Positions 1-7,461 of a stretch of 64,000 bases of DNA are shown in pieces (position 1 is the stretch's first letter; each line of letters begins with the position of its first letter). This DNA comes from an uncultured Neomegalonema sp. Lineage in GTDB: Bacteria > Pseudomonadota > Alphaproteobacteria > Rhodobacterales > Rhodobacteraceae. Below the pieces are notes generated by a model. The model did no database searches and was not told the origin of the DNA. It saw only the letters and a program-made list of their open reading frames with translations. Position numbers and translations under genes: made by a program. The stretch is from assembly GCA_937990185.1 (NCBI GenBank), contig CALKBI010000041.1, forward strand, positions 1-64,000, written 5' to 3'.

Positions 1-468
1 CGACTCGCCGCATTTGGTCGACACCCAAAGATCGGTCAGCGGGCAGTCTTCTTTTTGCAGCTCAGTCGCCCAGTGAACGAACTCTTTGGCTTTCCACGAC
101 GCATCAGCGATTGTTTTGATATCGCCGTTTTGCTCGATGGAAAATTCAGCGACTGGCTTACCGGTTTCGCGGATGCCGTCTGCGATGATCTTGGTCCAGC
201 CCGGCTCGATGCCGATAACGACAACTGCGGCTACGTTCGGATTCGACCCTGTGCCGATCATCGTGCGGAAGTGCAAATCCAGGTCAGCACCAAACTGCAA
301 ACGCCCATACGCGTGTGGGATTGCCATCGTGCCTTTGATGTTGTTCGCAACGGCTTCACAAGCCGCGTTCGAGATATCATCGACCGGCAGAATAACGACG
401 TGGTTGCGAACACCGACGCGGCCATTTTCGCGACGCCATGCTTTGACGGTTCTGTTCGTATAGCTCAT
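1..468 (-). CDS. suyB: (2R)-sulfolactate sulfo-lyase subunit beta (UxaA family), partial
   Basis: The window edge cuts this gene, leaving the first 156 codons of a protein that normally has about 390. It begins [20 protein letters not shown] and belongs to the altronate/galactarate dehydratase (UxaA) C-terminal family. I favour SuyB, the large subunit of (2R)-sulfolactate sulfo-lyase, which splits sulfolactate into pyruvate and sulfite in the cytoplasm. The reasons are the [10 protein letters not shown] and [10 protein letters not shown] motifs and the separate small subunit 13 bp upstream; altronate dehydratases are often a single chain. The start ATG at 468 has a G-rich Shine-Dalgarno (GGGGG) just upstream. 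It is co-transcribed with suyA. Altronate dehydratase large subunit is the alternative. The SuyB call rests on remembered family similarity only. Confidence 0.7.
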   Translation of the reverse strand, partial: MSYTNRTVKAWRRENGRVGVRNHVVILPVDDISNAACEAVANNIKGTMAIPHAYGRLQFGADLDLHFRTMIGTGSNPNVAAVVVIGIEPGWTKIIADGIRETGKPVAEFSIEQNGDIKTIADASWKAKEFVHWATELQKEDCPLTDLWVSTKCGES

Positions 469-481
469 GTGATCAGCCCCC

Positions 482-769
482 TTACCAGCGCTTCGTTTTC
501 ATGTTGTGCGTATGGACATGCTCGCCCTGTCCGGCGGCGGCAACCATCTTGCCGATATCTTCACCGTATTTGATGATCGTCTCACCATCGGCGAGGTCAG
601 TCAGTGCCACTTTATGCCCAATCGGGATGTCGTGTTTTGCGGTGAGTTTAAAATCTGAATTGTCATGCGTAACGACGCAAAGCATTTCTGTGCCTGCGGT
701 CAGTCCTTCGATGACGACAACGCCAACATTGTCTTTTGATTCGTGGACCAGCAGATGCGGTTTGCTCAT
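482..769 (-). CDS. suyA: (2R)-sulfolactate sulfo-lyase subunit alpha (SAF domain)
   Basis: This 95-residue protein is a stand-alone SAF domain, the N-terminal piece of UxaA-type dehydratases. It ends with the characteristic [14 protein letters not shown] tail, and the YGEDIGK motif lies near residue 70. In SuyAB enzymes this small subunit pairs with the large subunit encoded next, 13 bp downstream. The start at 769 has a GGGGG-type ribosome-binding site at good spacing. The gene is divergent from a GntR/UTRA regulator that probably controls it. An altronate dehydratase small subunit cannot be excluded. Confidence 0.75.
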   Translation of the reverse strand: MSKPHLLVHESKDNVGVVVIEGLTAGTEMLCVVTHDNSDFKLTAKHDIPIGHKVALTDLADGETIIKYGEDIGKMVAAAGQGEHVHTHNMKTKRW

Positions 770-822
770 GATGTCCCCCTATGATGTGTATGGAATCTTA
801 GATACCGTGGCGTAGCAGGGAC

Positions 823-840
823 GTCTATCTTATACAAGAC
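823..840. promoter_or_regulatory. Candidate operator in the suyA/GntR divergent intergenic region
   Basis: The palindrome GTCTATCTTATACAAGAC has 4-bp arms (GTCT/AGAC) and a symmetric central TA. It lies in the 122-bp gap between suyA and the regulator. A second, looser symmetry, CTTATA at 829-834 and TATAAG at 849-854, overlaps it. GntR/HutC proteins usually bind short palindromes in such divergent gaps, so this is a reasonable binding site for the neighbouring regulator. Function is inferred. Confidence 0.35.
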
Positions 841-891
841 CTCTACTATATAAGTATTGTCGTAATGAACGCATATGGTTAAGTTTTGAGT

Positions 892-1587
892 ATGACTGTT
901 CCACTCTATCAGCACGTCTATGATACGATCATTGCCCGTATTGTCAGCGGTGATCTTGGTCCCGGTGCAATGCTTCCGAGCGAAATTGATCTGGGGCGGG
1001 AGCTTGGGGTCAGTCAGGGGACAGCACGCAAAGCCTTGTCTGCACTGGAACAACGCGGAATTTTACAGCGGCGGCAGGGTAGGGGCACTTTTGTCGCCAC
1101 CACAACGCCCGAAAGCGATCATTTTCACTTCTTTCGCTTGCGCCGTGCCGATGGCAGCGAAGCAACCCCAACGCTGGAGAGCGAAACGGTAACGCGCCGT
1201 GCTGCTACAGCGTATGAAAAAGAGAAATTCTCTGAGGGGGAAGTTTTCGAAATTCTGCGCGGGCGCAGCATCGACGGCAAAACCATCGTGCGCGAGATTT
1301 CTGCTGTTCCAACCAGTCTTTTCCCGGGGTTGGTGGACAGATCGCCTTTGCCGAATGCGCTTTATGCGCTCTATCAGCAATCTTATGGCATTGTTATCGC
1401 CGAAGCGGATGAACAGCTTCATGCGGTGCTCGCAACTGAAGATGATGTTGCGATGATGAATGTCCCTATCGGATCACCCTTGATCGAAGTGCGCCGAACG
1501 GCGACGGATATTTCCGACCGTATCGTCGAGTTGCGGCTCAGCCGGTATCTAACAGGTGATCTGCATTACGCTGTGACTTTGCGTTAA
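892..1587 (+). CDS. GntR-family (HutC/UTRA) transcriptional regulator
   Basis: The protein has 231 residues. An N-terminal winged helix-turn-helix occupies about residues 1-70, with the GntR signature LPSEIDLGRELGVSQGTARKA. A UTRA effector-binding domain fills residues 85-230. Such proteins repress neighbouring catabolic genes until a small ligand, often the pathway substrate, binds the UTRA domain. It is divergent from suyAB, which makes those genes the likely target. I chose the ATG at 892; a TTG six bases upstream is also possible. The hydrolase gene starts 25 bp downstream on the same strand and could be co-transcribed. Confidence 0.9.
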   Translation: MTVPLYQHVYDTIIARIVSGDLGPGAMLPSEIDLGRELGVSQGTARKALSALEQRGILQRRQGRGTFVATTTPESDHFHFFRLRRADGSEATPTLESETVTRRAATAYEKEKFSEGEVFEILRGRSIDGKTIVREISAVPTSLFPGLVDRSPLPNALYALYQQSYGIVIAEADEQLHAVLATEDDVAMMNVPIGSPLIEVRRTATDISDRIVELRLSRYLTGDLHYAVTLR

Positions 1588-1611
1588 GGCATCAAGTTGT
1601 CAGGAGCGTTG

Positions 1612-2487
1612 ATGTTCGAGGGATTTGAGACGTTCGATCTACCCGGAGACGGAGCAACCATTCATGGTGTGACAGGCGGGTCCGGGCCACCGTTGTTGTT
1701 GCTACACGGCAATCCGCAAACTCATGCGATGTGGCACAAAGTTGCGCCGGCTCTTGCCGAACATTTCACTATCGTCGCCTGCGATTTGCGCGGATATGGC
1801 AAATCATCAAAGCCGCCCAGCGTGGCCGATCACGCCAATTATTCCAAACGGGCGATGGCCGCAGATATGGTCAAAGTCATGGAAGCGCTGGGCCATACCC
1901 GCTTTCAGATTGGCGCGCATGATCGGGGTGCGCGGGTGGCGCATCGGCTCGGTTTGGACTGGCCGGACCGTGTTGAGCGTATGGCGTTGCTCGATATAGC
2001 ACCGACCCGTGAGATGTACGCACATGCGACGGACGGTTTTGCGCGCGATTACTGGCATTGGTATTTCATGATCCAACCTGCGCCACTGCCCGAGCAAATG
2101 ATGGCCGCAGACCCGGACGGATTTTGGATATGGAAATGTGCGAGGCCCCCTAAACGCAGCCTCGATGTTTTCGCGCCCAAAGCGCTGGAGGCGTATCTTG
2201 AAGCGTTTCGTGACCCCGAGACAATCCGCGCGAGCTGCGAAGATTACCGCGCCGCTGCCTCTATAGACATCCGGCATGACGATGAAGATTTGGGGCGAAA
2301 GCTGGACTGTCCGTTGTTGGTTCTTTGGGCAGAAAACGGCGCAATCGAACGCCATTTCGATTGTATGGCCCTATGGCAAGAGCGGGCGAGCGATGTGCGC
2401 GGGCATACCTTACCCGGCGGACATTATCTGGCGGAAGAACTGCCAAACGATGTTGCCGATGAATTTTTAGCGTTTTTTCAGACCTGA
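1612..2487 (+). CDS. Alpha/beta-hydrolase, fluoroacetate (haloacetate) dehalogenase type
   Basis: This 291-residue alpha/beta-hydrolase carries the residues I would expect of fluoroacetate dehalogenases: nucleophile Asp104 in HDRGAR, with Arg105 and Arg108 to bind carboxylate; Asp128 in LLDIAP; the halide-binding set His149, Trp150 and Tyr212; and catalytic His271 in GGHYLAEE. HGNP near residue 32 forms the oxyanion region. The family hydrolyses 2-haloacids to 2-hydroxyacids in the cytoplasm. The ATG at 1612 is preferred because AGGAG lies five bases upstream; a TTG at 1597 lacks this. It sits directly after the GntR gene. True substrate is unproven, since many such homologues are annotated only as hydrolases. 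Confidence 0.8.
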   Translation: MFEGFETFDLPGDGATIHGVTGGSGPPLLLLHGNPQTHAMWHKVAPALAEHFTIVACDLRGYGKSSKPPSVADHANYSKRAMAADMVKVMEALGHTRFQIGAHDRGARVAHRLGLDWPDRVERMALLDIAPTREMYAHATDGFARDYWHWYFMIQPAPLPEQMMAADPDGFWIWKCARPPKRSLDVFAPKALEAYLEAFRDPETIRASCEDYRAAASIDIRHDDEDLGRKLDCPLLVLWAENGAIERHFDCMALWQERASDVRGHTLPGGHYLAEELPNDVADEFLAFFQT

Positions 2488-2500
2488 AAGCGTCCACCTT

Positions 2501-3295
2501 TTATTTCTTATCAGGCGTGAAACGCAGGCTCAGGCAGGACATGCCCCCGTCAATCAACGCGGCTTGCTCATTCGGCAATTCGGCAAGCGTATATCCCTCG
2601 CGCCGCAGCAATGACGCTGTTTTGGGAAAGCCCGCAGGAAAGAGCACGACGTCGTTGAACCTGACACAATTCGCGCAAGCCTCCTCGCCGTCTGCGACTT
2701 CGATAACGCGGTATCCGTTGAAGCATCCGCTTTGTGCCAAGCGCGAGGTCGCGAGGACCGTATCTGCATCGAGCAACCCGCAATCGGTTTTGAAGTGTAA
2801 GACATCGGGCGGAGTTTGCAGCTCGCGTACGGTCCAATTCCAATCGGCAACGAGATTGCGTAAATTCGCAACGCCCGCAGCATCAGTGCGCGCGGATAAA
2901 CCAACGAGAATTTCGCGCTCGGTCACCAAAATATCGCCGCCCTCGATATGTCCGTCTTCGATGGCGCGCACATCGCTGTAAAATTCTTTAAGGGCAGGAG
3001 CGATCTCAGTTGCCTCACCCAAACGCGACGGAGCGCCGGGCCTCATAAGGATCGCCCCTTGCGGTAGACACAAGGCGGCATCCTCCACGAAACAACTGTC
3101 GGGGTAGGTTTCCAATGCTGGCAACACAGCCACCTCTGCACCCGTCGCACGCAAAGCTGCGATATAGAGTTCATGATCGGCGGAAAACTTTGCGGCGTCA
3201 GGATTGCCTTCATCCGAGGCGCGCAGCCCTGCGGTGACACTTTGCGATGGCAGGCGTGTAATGGCGTGGCTGAATTCTGTGGCGCTGGAGGTCAT
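2501..3295 (-). CDS. ddaH: Dimethylarginine dimethylaminohydrolase family protein
   Basis: The 264-residue protein matches DDAH of the amidinotransferase superfamily, which converts N-omega-methylated arginines to citrulline and methylamines. Visible family motifs are FVEDAA (69-74), GHIEGGD around Glu118, HFKTDCG with catalytic His167, and the nucleophile Cys254 in GGMSCLS. Length is typical for bacterial DDAH. The gene converges on the dehalogenase gene with only 13 bp between the stops. A palindrome lies just upstream of its start. Arginine deiminase is unlikely because that enzyme is about 400 residues long. Confidence 0.88.
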   Translation of the reverse strand: MTSSATEFSHAITRLPSQSVTAGLRASDEGNPDAAKFSADHELYIAALRATGAEVAVLPALETYPDSCFVEDAALCLPQGAILMRPGAPSRLGEATEIAPALKEFYSDVRAIEDGHIEGGDILVTEREILVGLSARTDAAGVANLRNLVADWNWTVRELQTPPDVLHFKTDCGLLDADTVLATSRLAQSGCFNGYRVIEVADGEEACANCVRFNDVVLFPAGFPKTASLLRREGYTLAELPNEQAALIDGGMSCLSLRFTPDKK

Positions 3296-3303
3296 TCAAA
3301 CGG

Positions 3304-3325
3304 CTCTCATATATTCGAATGAGAG
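3304..3325. promoter_or_regulatory. Inverted repeat upstream of ddaH
   Basis: CTCTCAT at 3304-3310 and ATGAGAG at 3319-3325 form a perfect 7-bp inverted repeat with an 8-bp AT-rich centre. It begins nine bases before the ddaH start codon. It could be an operator or the 5' end of the transcript; nothing else identifies it. Confidence 0.3.
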
Positions 3326-3427
3326 TACCGTAGCAGATCGGGTCTTACGTTGTCGCGCAGCAGTTTGATGGAGTCACCGCGCCAGTAAATCGCGTAATTG
3401 CGTATTAATCCAAGCTTTGGGGATGAA

Positions 3428-3520
3428 ATGACCGCCCCTGTGAATATCAAGCCGGATGAATATCAAGCCGGACTGTTTTTTGATCCGCAGGGACGAAAAT
3501 CACTAATGAGGAATATGTGA
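3428..3520 (+). CDS. Possible 30-residue small ORF with internal repeat
   Basis: In the 246-bp gap between ddaH and the GNAT gene, an ATG at 3428 opens a 30-codon frame (MTAPVNIKPDEYQAGLFFDP at its start). It has a G-rich stretch upstream. Its centre is a perfect 16-bp tandem repeat read in two different frames. I do not recognise the peptide. It may be a chance frame or a fragment of an older gene. Confidence 0.2.
   Translation: MTAPVNIKPDEYQAGLFFDPQGRKSLMRNM
3441..3472. repeat. Perfect 16-bp tandem duplication
   Basis: TGAATATCAAGCCGGA occurs twice without a gap (3441-3456 and 3457-3472). A slipped-strand duplication is the simplest explanation. It lies outside any confident gene. Confidence 0.9.
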
Positions 3521-3541
3521 ACCGCTGTGGCTTAGGGGGCG

Positions 3542-3970
3542 TTAAACCCGTAGTTCCATATCAAAATGAGGAATGCCCGCATCCAGATATTCGTCCCCGA
3601 AGGCGGTAAACCCTAGTTTTTCATAAAAAGCCAAAGCATGTGTCTGTGCGCCAAGGCGGATTGTGTCGCGTATTTGATCTTCGCGGACTTTGGCGATGAT
3701 CGCGTGCATGATTTTTGCGCCTGCTCCAGTTCCGCGCGCTTTTTTAACGACGCAAACCCGTTGGATCTTCGCGTATCCGTCATTGAGGTAATTCAACCTT
3801 GCCGCACCTATCGGAATGCCCGCGTCATGTGCGAGAAAATGCACGCATTGATCGTCAAGCCCGTCGCGCTCTTCGTCTTCTGAGACATCTTGCTCGTCGA
3901 TGAAAACTTCGGCGCGCAGCCGTAAACATTCAGAAATCTCAGTCGCATCAGTGACTACTCTTATATCCAT
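3542..3970 (-). CDS. GNAT-family N-acetyltransferase
   Basis: The 142-residue protein is a single GNAT domain of the ElaA/YjcF type. Conserved features are LRAEVFIDEQ near the N terminus, the acetyl-CoA strand VCVVKKARGTGAGAKIM with the pyrophosphate loop around residues 75-92, and a C-terminal AFYEKLGF helix-strand. The protein would transfer an acetyl group from acetyl-CoA to an unknown amine. It is divergent from the CDF transporter. Substrate cannot be predicted. Confidence 0.85.
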   Translation of the reverse strand: MDIRVVTDATEISECLRLRAEVFIDEQDVSEDEERDGLDDQCVHFLAHDAGIPIGAARLNYLNDGYAKIQRVCVVKKARGTGAGAKIMHAIIAKVREDQIRDTIRLGAQTHALAFYEKLGFTAFGDEYLDAGIPHFDMELRV

Positions 3971-4050
3971 TTAATTGCCTTTTGCTGCGACCATTGCAGG
4001 ACATGCCCGCAATCGAGTACGTGATAGCGGACTGAACGAGGAGTGAAAAG

Positions 4051-5007
4051 ATGGCAGCGGGTGGATCGACATACGTCGTGTTCGTGGCATTCGTCGGGAA
4101 TGCGCTGATTGCAGTGTCCAAGTTTGTGGCGGCGTTCTTTACAGGGTCTTCCGCGATGTTTGCCGAAGGCATCCACTCACTCGTGGATTCCGGCAACCAA
4201 TTACTGTTGCTGTACGGCATGAAGCGAGCCAAACGCCCCGCAGATGACAAACATCCTTTCGGATACGGCAAAGAAGTTTATTTTTGGAGCTTTGTAGTCG
4301 CGATCCTGTTGTTTTCTATCGGTGCGGGCGTGTCGATGGTTCACGGATACGAGAAAATCCTGCACCCGCATCCCATCGAAAAGCCTTGGGTTAACTTCGT
4401 CGTGATCGGTCTGGCGATTGTGTTCGAAAGCTATGCACTGGCGGCGGCGGTAAAGGCCGTGAATGCTGCGCGGGGTAAAGATTCGTTCTTCACTTATGTC
4501 AAACGCTCCAAAGATGCGCCGCTTTTCGTTGTTTTACTGGAAGATACCGGAGCGCTGCTCGGCCTTGCAATTGCGGGTCTGGCATTGGCCGGGGCGCTTA
4601 TTTTCGATATGCCGGTACTTGATGGCGTTGCTTCGCTGTTGATCGGGTTTTTGCTGGCAGGAGCCGCGATTATCTTGGCGATTGAGACAAAAGGGCTGCT
4701 CATCGGCGAAGCTGCCGACCCGGAGGTTCAACAAGGTATCGAGGCGATTATTAGGACCGATGACGGGATTAGCGCGGTGAATGAGATTCTCACGATGCAT
4801 ATGGGACCGGAAGATATCTTCTGTGCTTTGTCGGTTGATTTCCGCGATGATGAAACCTCCCGCGACGTCGAAGAGGCGATTTCCGAGCTGGAAGCGAAAA
4901 TCAAGGCGGAATATCCACAAGTTCAACGTGTGTTCATTGAAGCGCAGAGCGTTTTCGGTCATATGCGGTCACTCGCAGCGAGTGCTGCCGCAGGAGGAAC
5001 TACGTGA
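4051..5007 (+). CDS. Cation diffusion facilitator family transporter
   Basis: The 318-residue inner-membrane protein has about six hydrophobic segments and a C-terminal cytoplasmic ferredoxin-like domain (about residues 215-300). The metal-site motif HSLVDSGNQ sits in helix 2 and has the HxxxD pattern of CDF exporters of divalent cations. The TM5 equivalent carries LEDTGALLG rather than a typical second HxxxD, as in the less characterised CDF branch. The gene starts a run of tightly spaced plus-strand genes; its stop overlaps the GTG of the flavin reductase. Confidence 0.9.
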   Translation: MAAGGSTYVVFVAFVGNALIAVSKFVAAFFTGSSAMFAEGIHSLVDSGNQLLLLYGMKRAKRPADDKHPFGYGKEVYFWSFVVAILLFSIGAGVSMVHGYEKILHPHPIEKPWVNFVVIGLAIVFESYALAAAVKAVNAARGKDSFFTYVKRSKDAPLFVVLLEDTGALLGLAIAGLALAGALIFDMPVLDGVASLLIGFLLAGAAIILAIETKGLLIGEAADPEVQQGIEAIIRTDDGISAVNEILTMHMGPEDIFCALSVDFRDDETSRDVEEAISELEAKIKAEYPQVQRVFIEAQSVFGHMRSLAASAAAGGTT

Positions 5008-5504
5008 GCTTTATTGATAATCGCCGTAACGCGGATGATCCTGCGGCCTTCAAAGCAGCTTTTGGACGATTCGCTACGGGGGTTTCCGTCGTAACGTGCG
5101 CGCCTGAAGGGGTAGAGCCGATAGGGGTTACGATTAATTCGCTTTCCTCTGTATCACTAGACCCGGCACTGGCGATGTTTTGTCTTGATGATCGCGCTGT
5201 TGCTCTTGCTCAGTTTTTACGTGCAGGCCATTTTGCGTTGAATATTTTGGCGGAAGAACAAGCCGACGTGTCGAACAGGTATGCCGGAGACCACGTTATT
5301 CCCGAAAGTGATCCAACCGAGACATGGGAAAGCGGTGCACCGATATTTCGGAATGCTCTGTCGGTGGCGGATTGCATTTTGCTGGATACCTATGGCGGCG
5401 GTGATCATGTGATCCTGCTGGGGCGTGTTGTTCAGGTAGGGTATCGCGAGGATGCCGGGCCGTTGATTTATTACGGCGGAAGTTATGGAAAACTTGCGCC
5501 ATGA
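5004..5504 (+). CDS. Flavin reductase-like FMN-binding protein
   Basis: The 166-residue protein is a flavin reductase-like split barrel. FGRFATGVSVVT (about 21-32) and GVTINSLSSVSLDP (about 43-56) are the usual FMN-binding motifs. Members supply reduced flavin to monooxygenases. The GTG start at 5004 overlaps the CDF stop (GTGA), with AGGAGG seven bases upstream. Its stop overlaps the start of the FAD oxidoreductase, so the two are probably translated together. Partner monooxygenase unknown. Confidence 0.85.
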   Translation: MSFIDNRRNADDPAAFKAAFGRFATGVSVVTCAPEGVEPIGVTINSLSSVSLDPALAMFCLDDRAVALAQFLRAGHFALNILAEEQADVSNRYAGDHVIPESDPTETWESGAPIFRNALSVADCILLDTYGGGDHVILLGRVVQVGYREDAGPLIYYGGSYGKLAP

Positions 5505-6820
5505 TTTTGCATTTCGACAAAGACGCTCCTTTTTGGCATCAAGCCGCGCCGCTTGATCGCCGGGAAAACGAGGCTTTGCCGAAAAAGGCCGATGTTGTGA
5601 TGATCGGCGGCGGATTTACCGGCCTAAGCTGTGCGCTCGAACTTGCCAGATTGGGCCGTGATGCGCTGGTGCTTGATGCGAAAGAGCCGGGATATGGCGC
5701 ATCCAGCCGCAATGGAGGCATGGCCGGATGGGGCCACCGCGCCAGCTTTGCCAAGTTGACGAAAAGCTATGGCGCAGACGCCGCGCGCGGGATCATGATG
5801 GAAGGTCCGAACTCGCTTGCCTTTGTGCTCGATCTCATCAAGCGGGAGGGCATTGAGTGCGAAGTTAAAAATACTGGGCGCTTTGTCACCGCTGCGTCGC
5901 CCAAACATTTTGAACAGCTCAAACATGAAGTTGAAACGATTTTCAAACCGTTCGGCGTTTCTTGCCGGATCGTAGAACCAGAAGACCAAGGCGACGAGAT
6001 TGCTTCGGAAGTGTATTGCGGCGGAGTGGTATTCGACGACCATTGCGGGTTGCATCCCGGCCTTTTCCATAAAGGATTATTGGCGGCGACGCGCAAAGCC
6101 GGTGCGCGTGTTGAGGGGAATGCAGCCGTTACTCACTTAGAGCGCAGTGATGATGGTTGGCACGTGACAACCGCGCGTGGGATGGTTGAAGCCCGCGAGG
6201 TGGTCTTTGCGGCGAATGGATATGCCGCGCAGTTCTCGAAAGCGCTGAAACCGTTTGCAAACAGCTTGTTGCCGCTGCCAAGTTTTATTATCGGAACTGA
6301 GCGCCTTGGTGAAAACCAAGTTAAAGCATTGATGCCCGGTGGCCGCATGTATGTGGATACGCGCTCATCCCATTCGTATTTCCGCCCCTCGCCGGATGGA
6401 GAGCGTATTTTGTGGGGTGGCCGTGCATCTTTATTGCCGCTGAACGAGGAGCAGGCGACCCGCCGCCTTCGTCAGCATATGACCAGTATTTTTCCTTCGC
6501 TGTCAGATACAAAGATCGAAACAAGCTGGACGGGCCGTATTGCCTATACCCGAGATGGGATCGCTCAAATCGGTCAGCTGAATGGCATTTGGTATGCAGG
6601 GGGTTATTGCGGATCGGGTGTGGCAATGGCCCCTTATTTGGGATGGCGGATTGCTCAGAAGATCGCAAAAACCTCAGATGCGGCTTCGCCTCTTGATGTA
6701 ACCACGTTTAGACGATGGCCTCCGCAAAGCCTCATGCCTTGGGGAATGCGGGCCTTCGAACTGTGGCATCGCTATAAAGACAGGCGCGAAGGGGTGCTTG
6801 CGCCGATTGATTATCGGTAG
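5501..6820 (+). CDS. FAD-dependent oxidoreductase (DAO superfamily, PuuB/OrdL-like)
   Basis: The 439-residue enzyme is a D-amino-acid-oxidase-fold flavoprotein. The dinucleotide-binding motif GGGFTGLSCALELA lies at about 36-49, followed by GYGASSRNGG and the C-terminal FAD loop GGYCGSGVAMAPYLG near 365-379. Such enzymes oxidise secondary or primary amines such as glutamylputrescine, glycine or sarcosine. Translation is coupled to the flavin reductase (ATGA overlap). Its last 204 bases form the first part of a 338-bp repeat whose second copy lies at 8215-8552. This copy is the intact one. Specific substrate unknown. Confidence 0.85.
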   Translation: MILHFDKDAPFWHQAAPLDRRENEALPKKADVVMIGGGFTGLSCALELARLGRDALVLDAKEPGYGASSRNGGMAGWGHRASFAKLTKSYGADAARGIMMEGPNSLAFVLDLIKREGIECEVKNTGRFVTAASPKHFEQLKHEVETIFKPFGVSCRIVEPEDQGDEIASEVYCGGVVFDDHCGLHPGLFHKGLLAATRKAGARVEGNAAVTHLERSDDGWHVTTARGMVEAREVVFAANGYAAQFSKALKPFANSLLPLPSFIIGTERLGENQVKALMPGGRMYVDTRSSHSYFRPSPDGERILWGGRASLLPLNEEQATRRLRQHMTSIFPSLSDTKIETSWTGRIAYTRDGIAQIGQLNGIWYAGGYCGSGVAMAPYLGWRIAQKIAKTSDAASPLDVTTFRRWPPQSLMPWGMRAFELWHRYKDRREGVLAPIDYR

Positions 6821-6954
6821 TTTTAGCTTTTTCTCGTCCTCCGCGCGCAAAAGCTGCATCGAAATTCCGCCGCTCAGCGCTATTGTCCAGCCAAAATCCA
6901 AGCAGGACAGATCAGCGTGACCAACCTTACCGACTCCGCCGCCCAACTTCTTGA
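6617..6954. repeat. 338-bp direct repeat, copy 1 (oxidoreductase 3' end plus pmbA 5' end)
   Basis: This segment matches 8215-8552 at a constant offset of 1598 with no indels and six mismatches (6631, 6673, 6760, 6863, 6898, 6934). The first three and the last fall at third codon positions and are synonymous; the other two are intergenic. Copy 1 completes the oxidoreductase and carries only a stub of pmbA. Confidence 0.97.
6917..6954 (+). pseudogene. 5' stub of pmbA in repeat copy 1
   Basis: GTG and twelve further codons of pmbA (MTNLTDSAAQLLE) are followed by unrelated sequence starting at a hairpin. The reading frame runs on to 7111 without PmbA similarity. It keeps the pmbA ribosome-binding site, so a short meaningless peptide may be made. 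The intact gene starts at 8515. Confidence 0.85.
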
Positions 6955-6985
6955 ACTGAGCCGGGGCGGGAACCCCGGCTCAGTT
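6954..6985. terminator. Strong hairpin at the left edge of the insertion
   Basis: AACTGAGCCGGGG (6954-6966) pairs perfectly with CCCCGGCTCAGTT (6973-6985) around a 6-base loop, a 13-bp GC-rich stem. It starts exactly where similarity to pmbA ends. No long T tract follows, so it may be a transcription block of an unusual type or a recombination/insertion boundary. Confidence 0.5.
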
Positions 6986-7002
6986 GGGGCAGGAATTCTT
7001 GC

Positions 7003-7045
7003 GACCGGACGGGCCAGAAAAGGGGGGCGCGCAACCCGTCCGATC
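7003..7045. repeat. Second inverted repeat in the insertion head
   Basis: GACCGGACGGG (7003-7013) and CCCGTCCGATC (7035-7045) pair with one mismatch. A third, shorter pair (TGCGGG 7047-7052, CCCGCA 7071-7076) follows. Together with the hairpin at 6954 they make three consecutive foldable units before the first inserted gene. Confidence 0.6.
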
Positions 7046-7146
7046 ATGCGGGAGGCGGGCCGTAGAGAAACCCGCACCCCGACCTCTGCTCGCCTTGAGT
7101 TTTGCGTGTAGCGATGCAACGCTTCGCGCGGAACAAGTGAGGCTTT

Positions 7147-7458
7147 ATGAAAATTATTCTGACGATTCTCGGCCTGATCTGCATCGTTGCAGGTGGCATT
7201 ATGCTGGGCGACGGCTGGAACGCCTTGACCGATGGCATTGCCAGCGAACGCAGCATCGCGGGCGGTTTGCGCCGGTTTATGGGCAGCGCAATGCTGTCGA
7301 ACGGCCTGTTGCTGGTTACGGTGGGTTTCGCATCGCTTGGCCTCTCGACCGTGCTGGAGCAAAACGCGCGTATTTTGAAGGATTTGCAGGACAACAAAAA
7401 ACCCGCGCCGCTTGGAGCCAAGCAAGAAACCAAAGAGCGCATCGAGCCGAGGATATAG
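7147..7458 (+). CDS. Small two-helix membrane protein, unknown function
   Basis: The 103-residue protein has two hydrophobic segments, about residues 3-22 and 48-68. The loop between them contains the pattern GDGWNALTDG, and the charged C-terminal tail (VLEQNARILKDLQDNKK) could form a short coiled coil. I do not recognise the family. It is the first gene of the insertion, with GTGAGG upstream as a ribosome-binding site, and ends 3 bp before the TerB-like gene, so the two form an operon. A role paired with the downstream protein at the inner membrane is inference. Confidence 0.6.
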   Translation: MKIILTILGLICIVAGGIMLGDGWNALTDGIASERSIAGGLRRFMGSAMLSNGLLLVTVGFASLGLSTVLEQNARILKDLQDNKKPAPLGAKQETKERIEPRI

Positions 7459-7461
7459 AAC

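Noticed and set aside
55-573. Plus-strand frames opposite suyA/suyB
   Set aside because: The minus strand encodes clear UxaA-family proteins here; these are antisense shadows.
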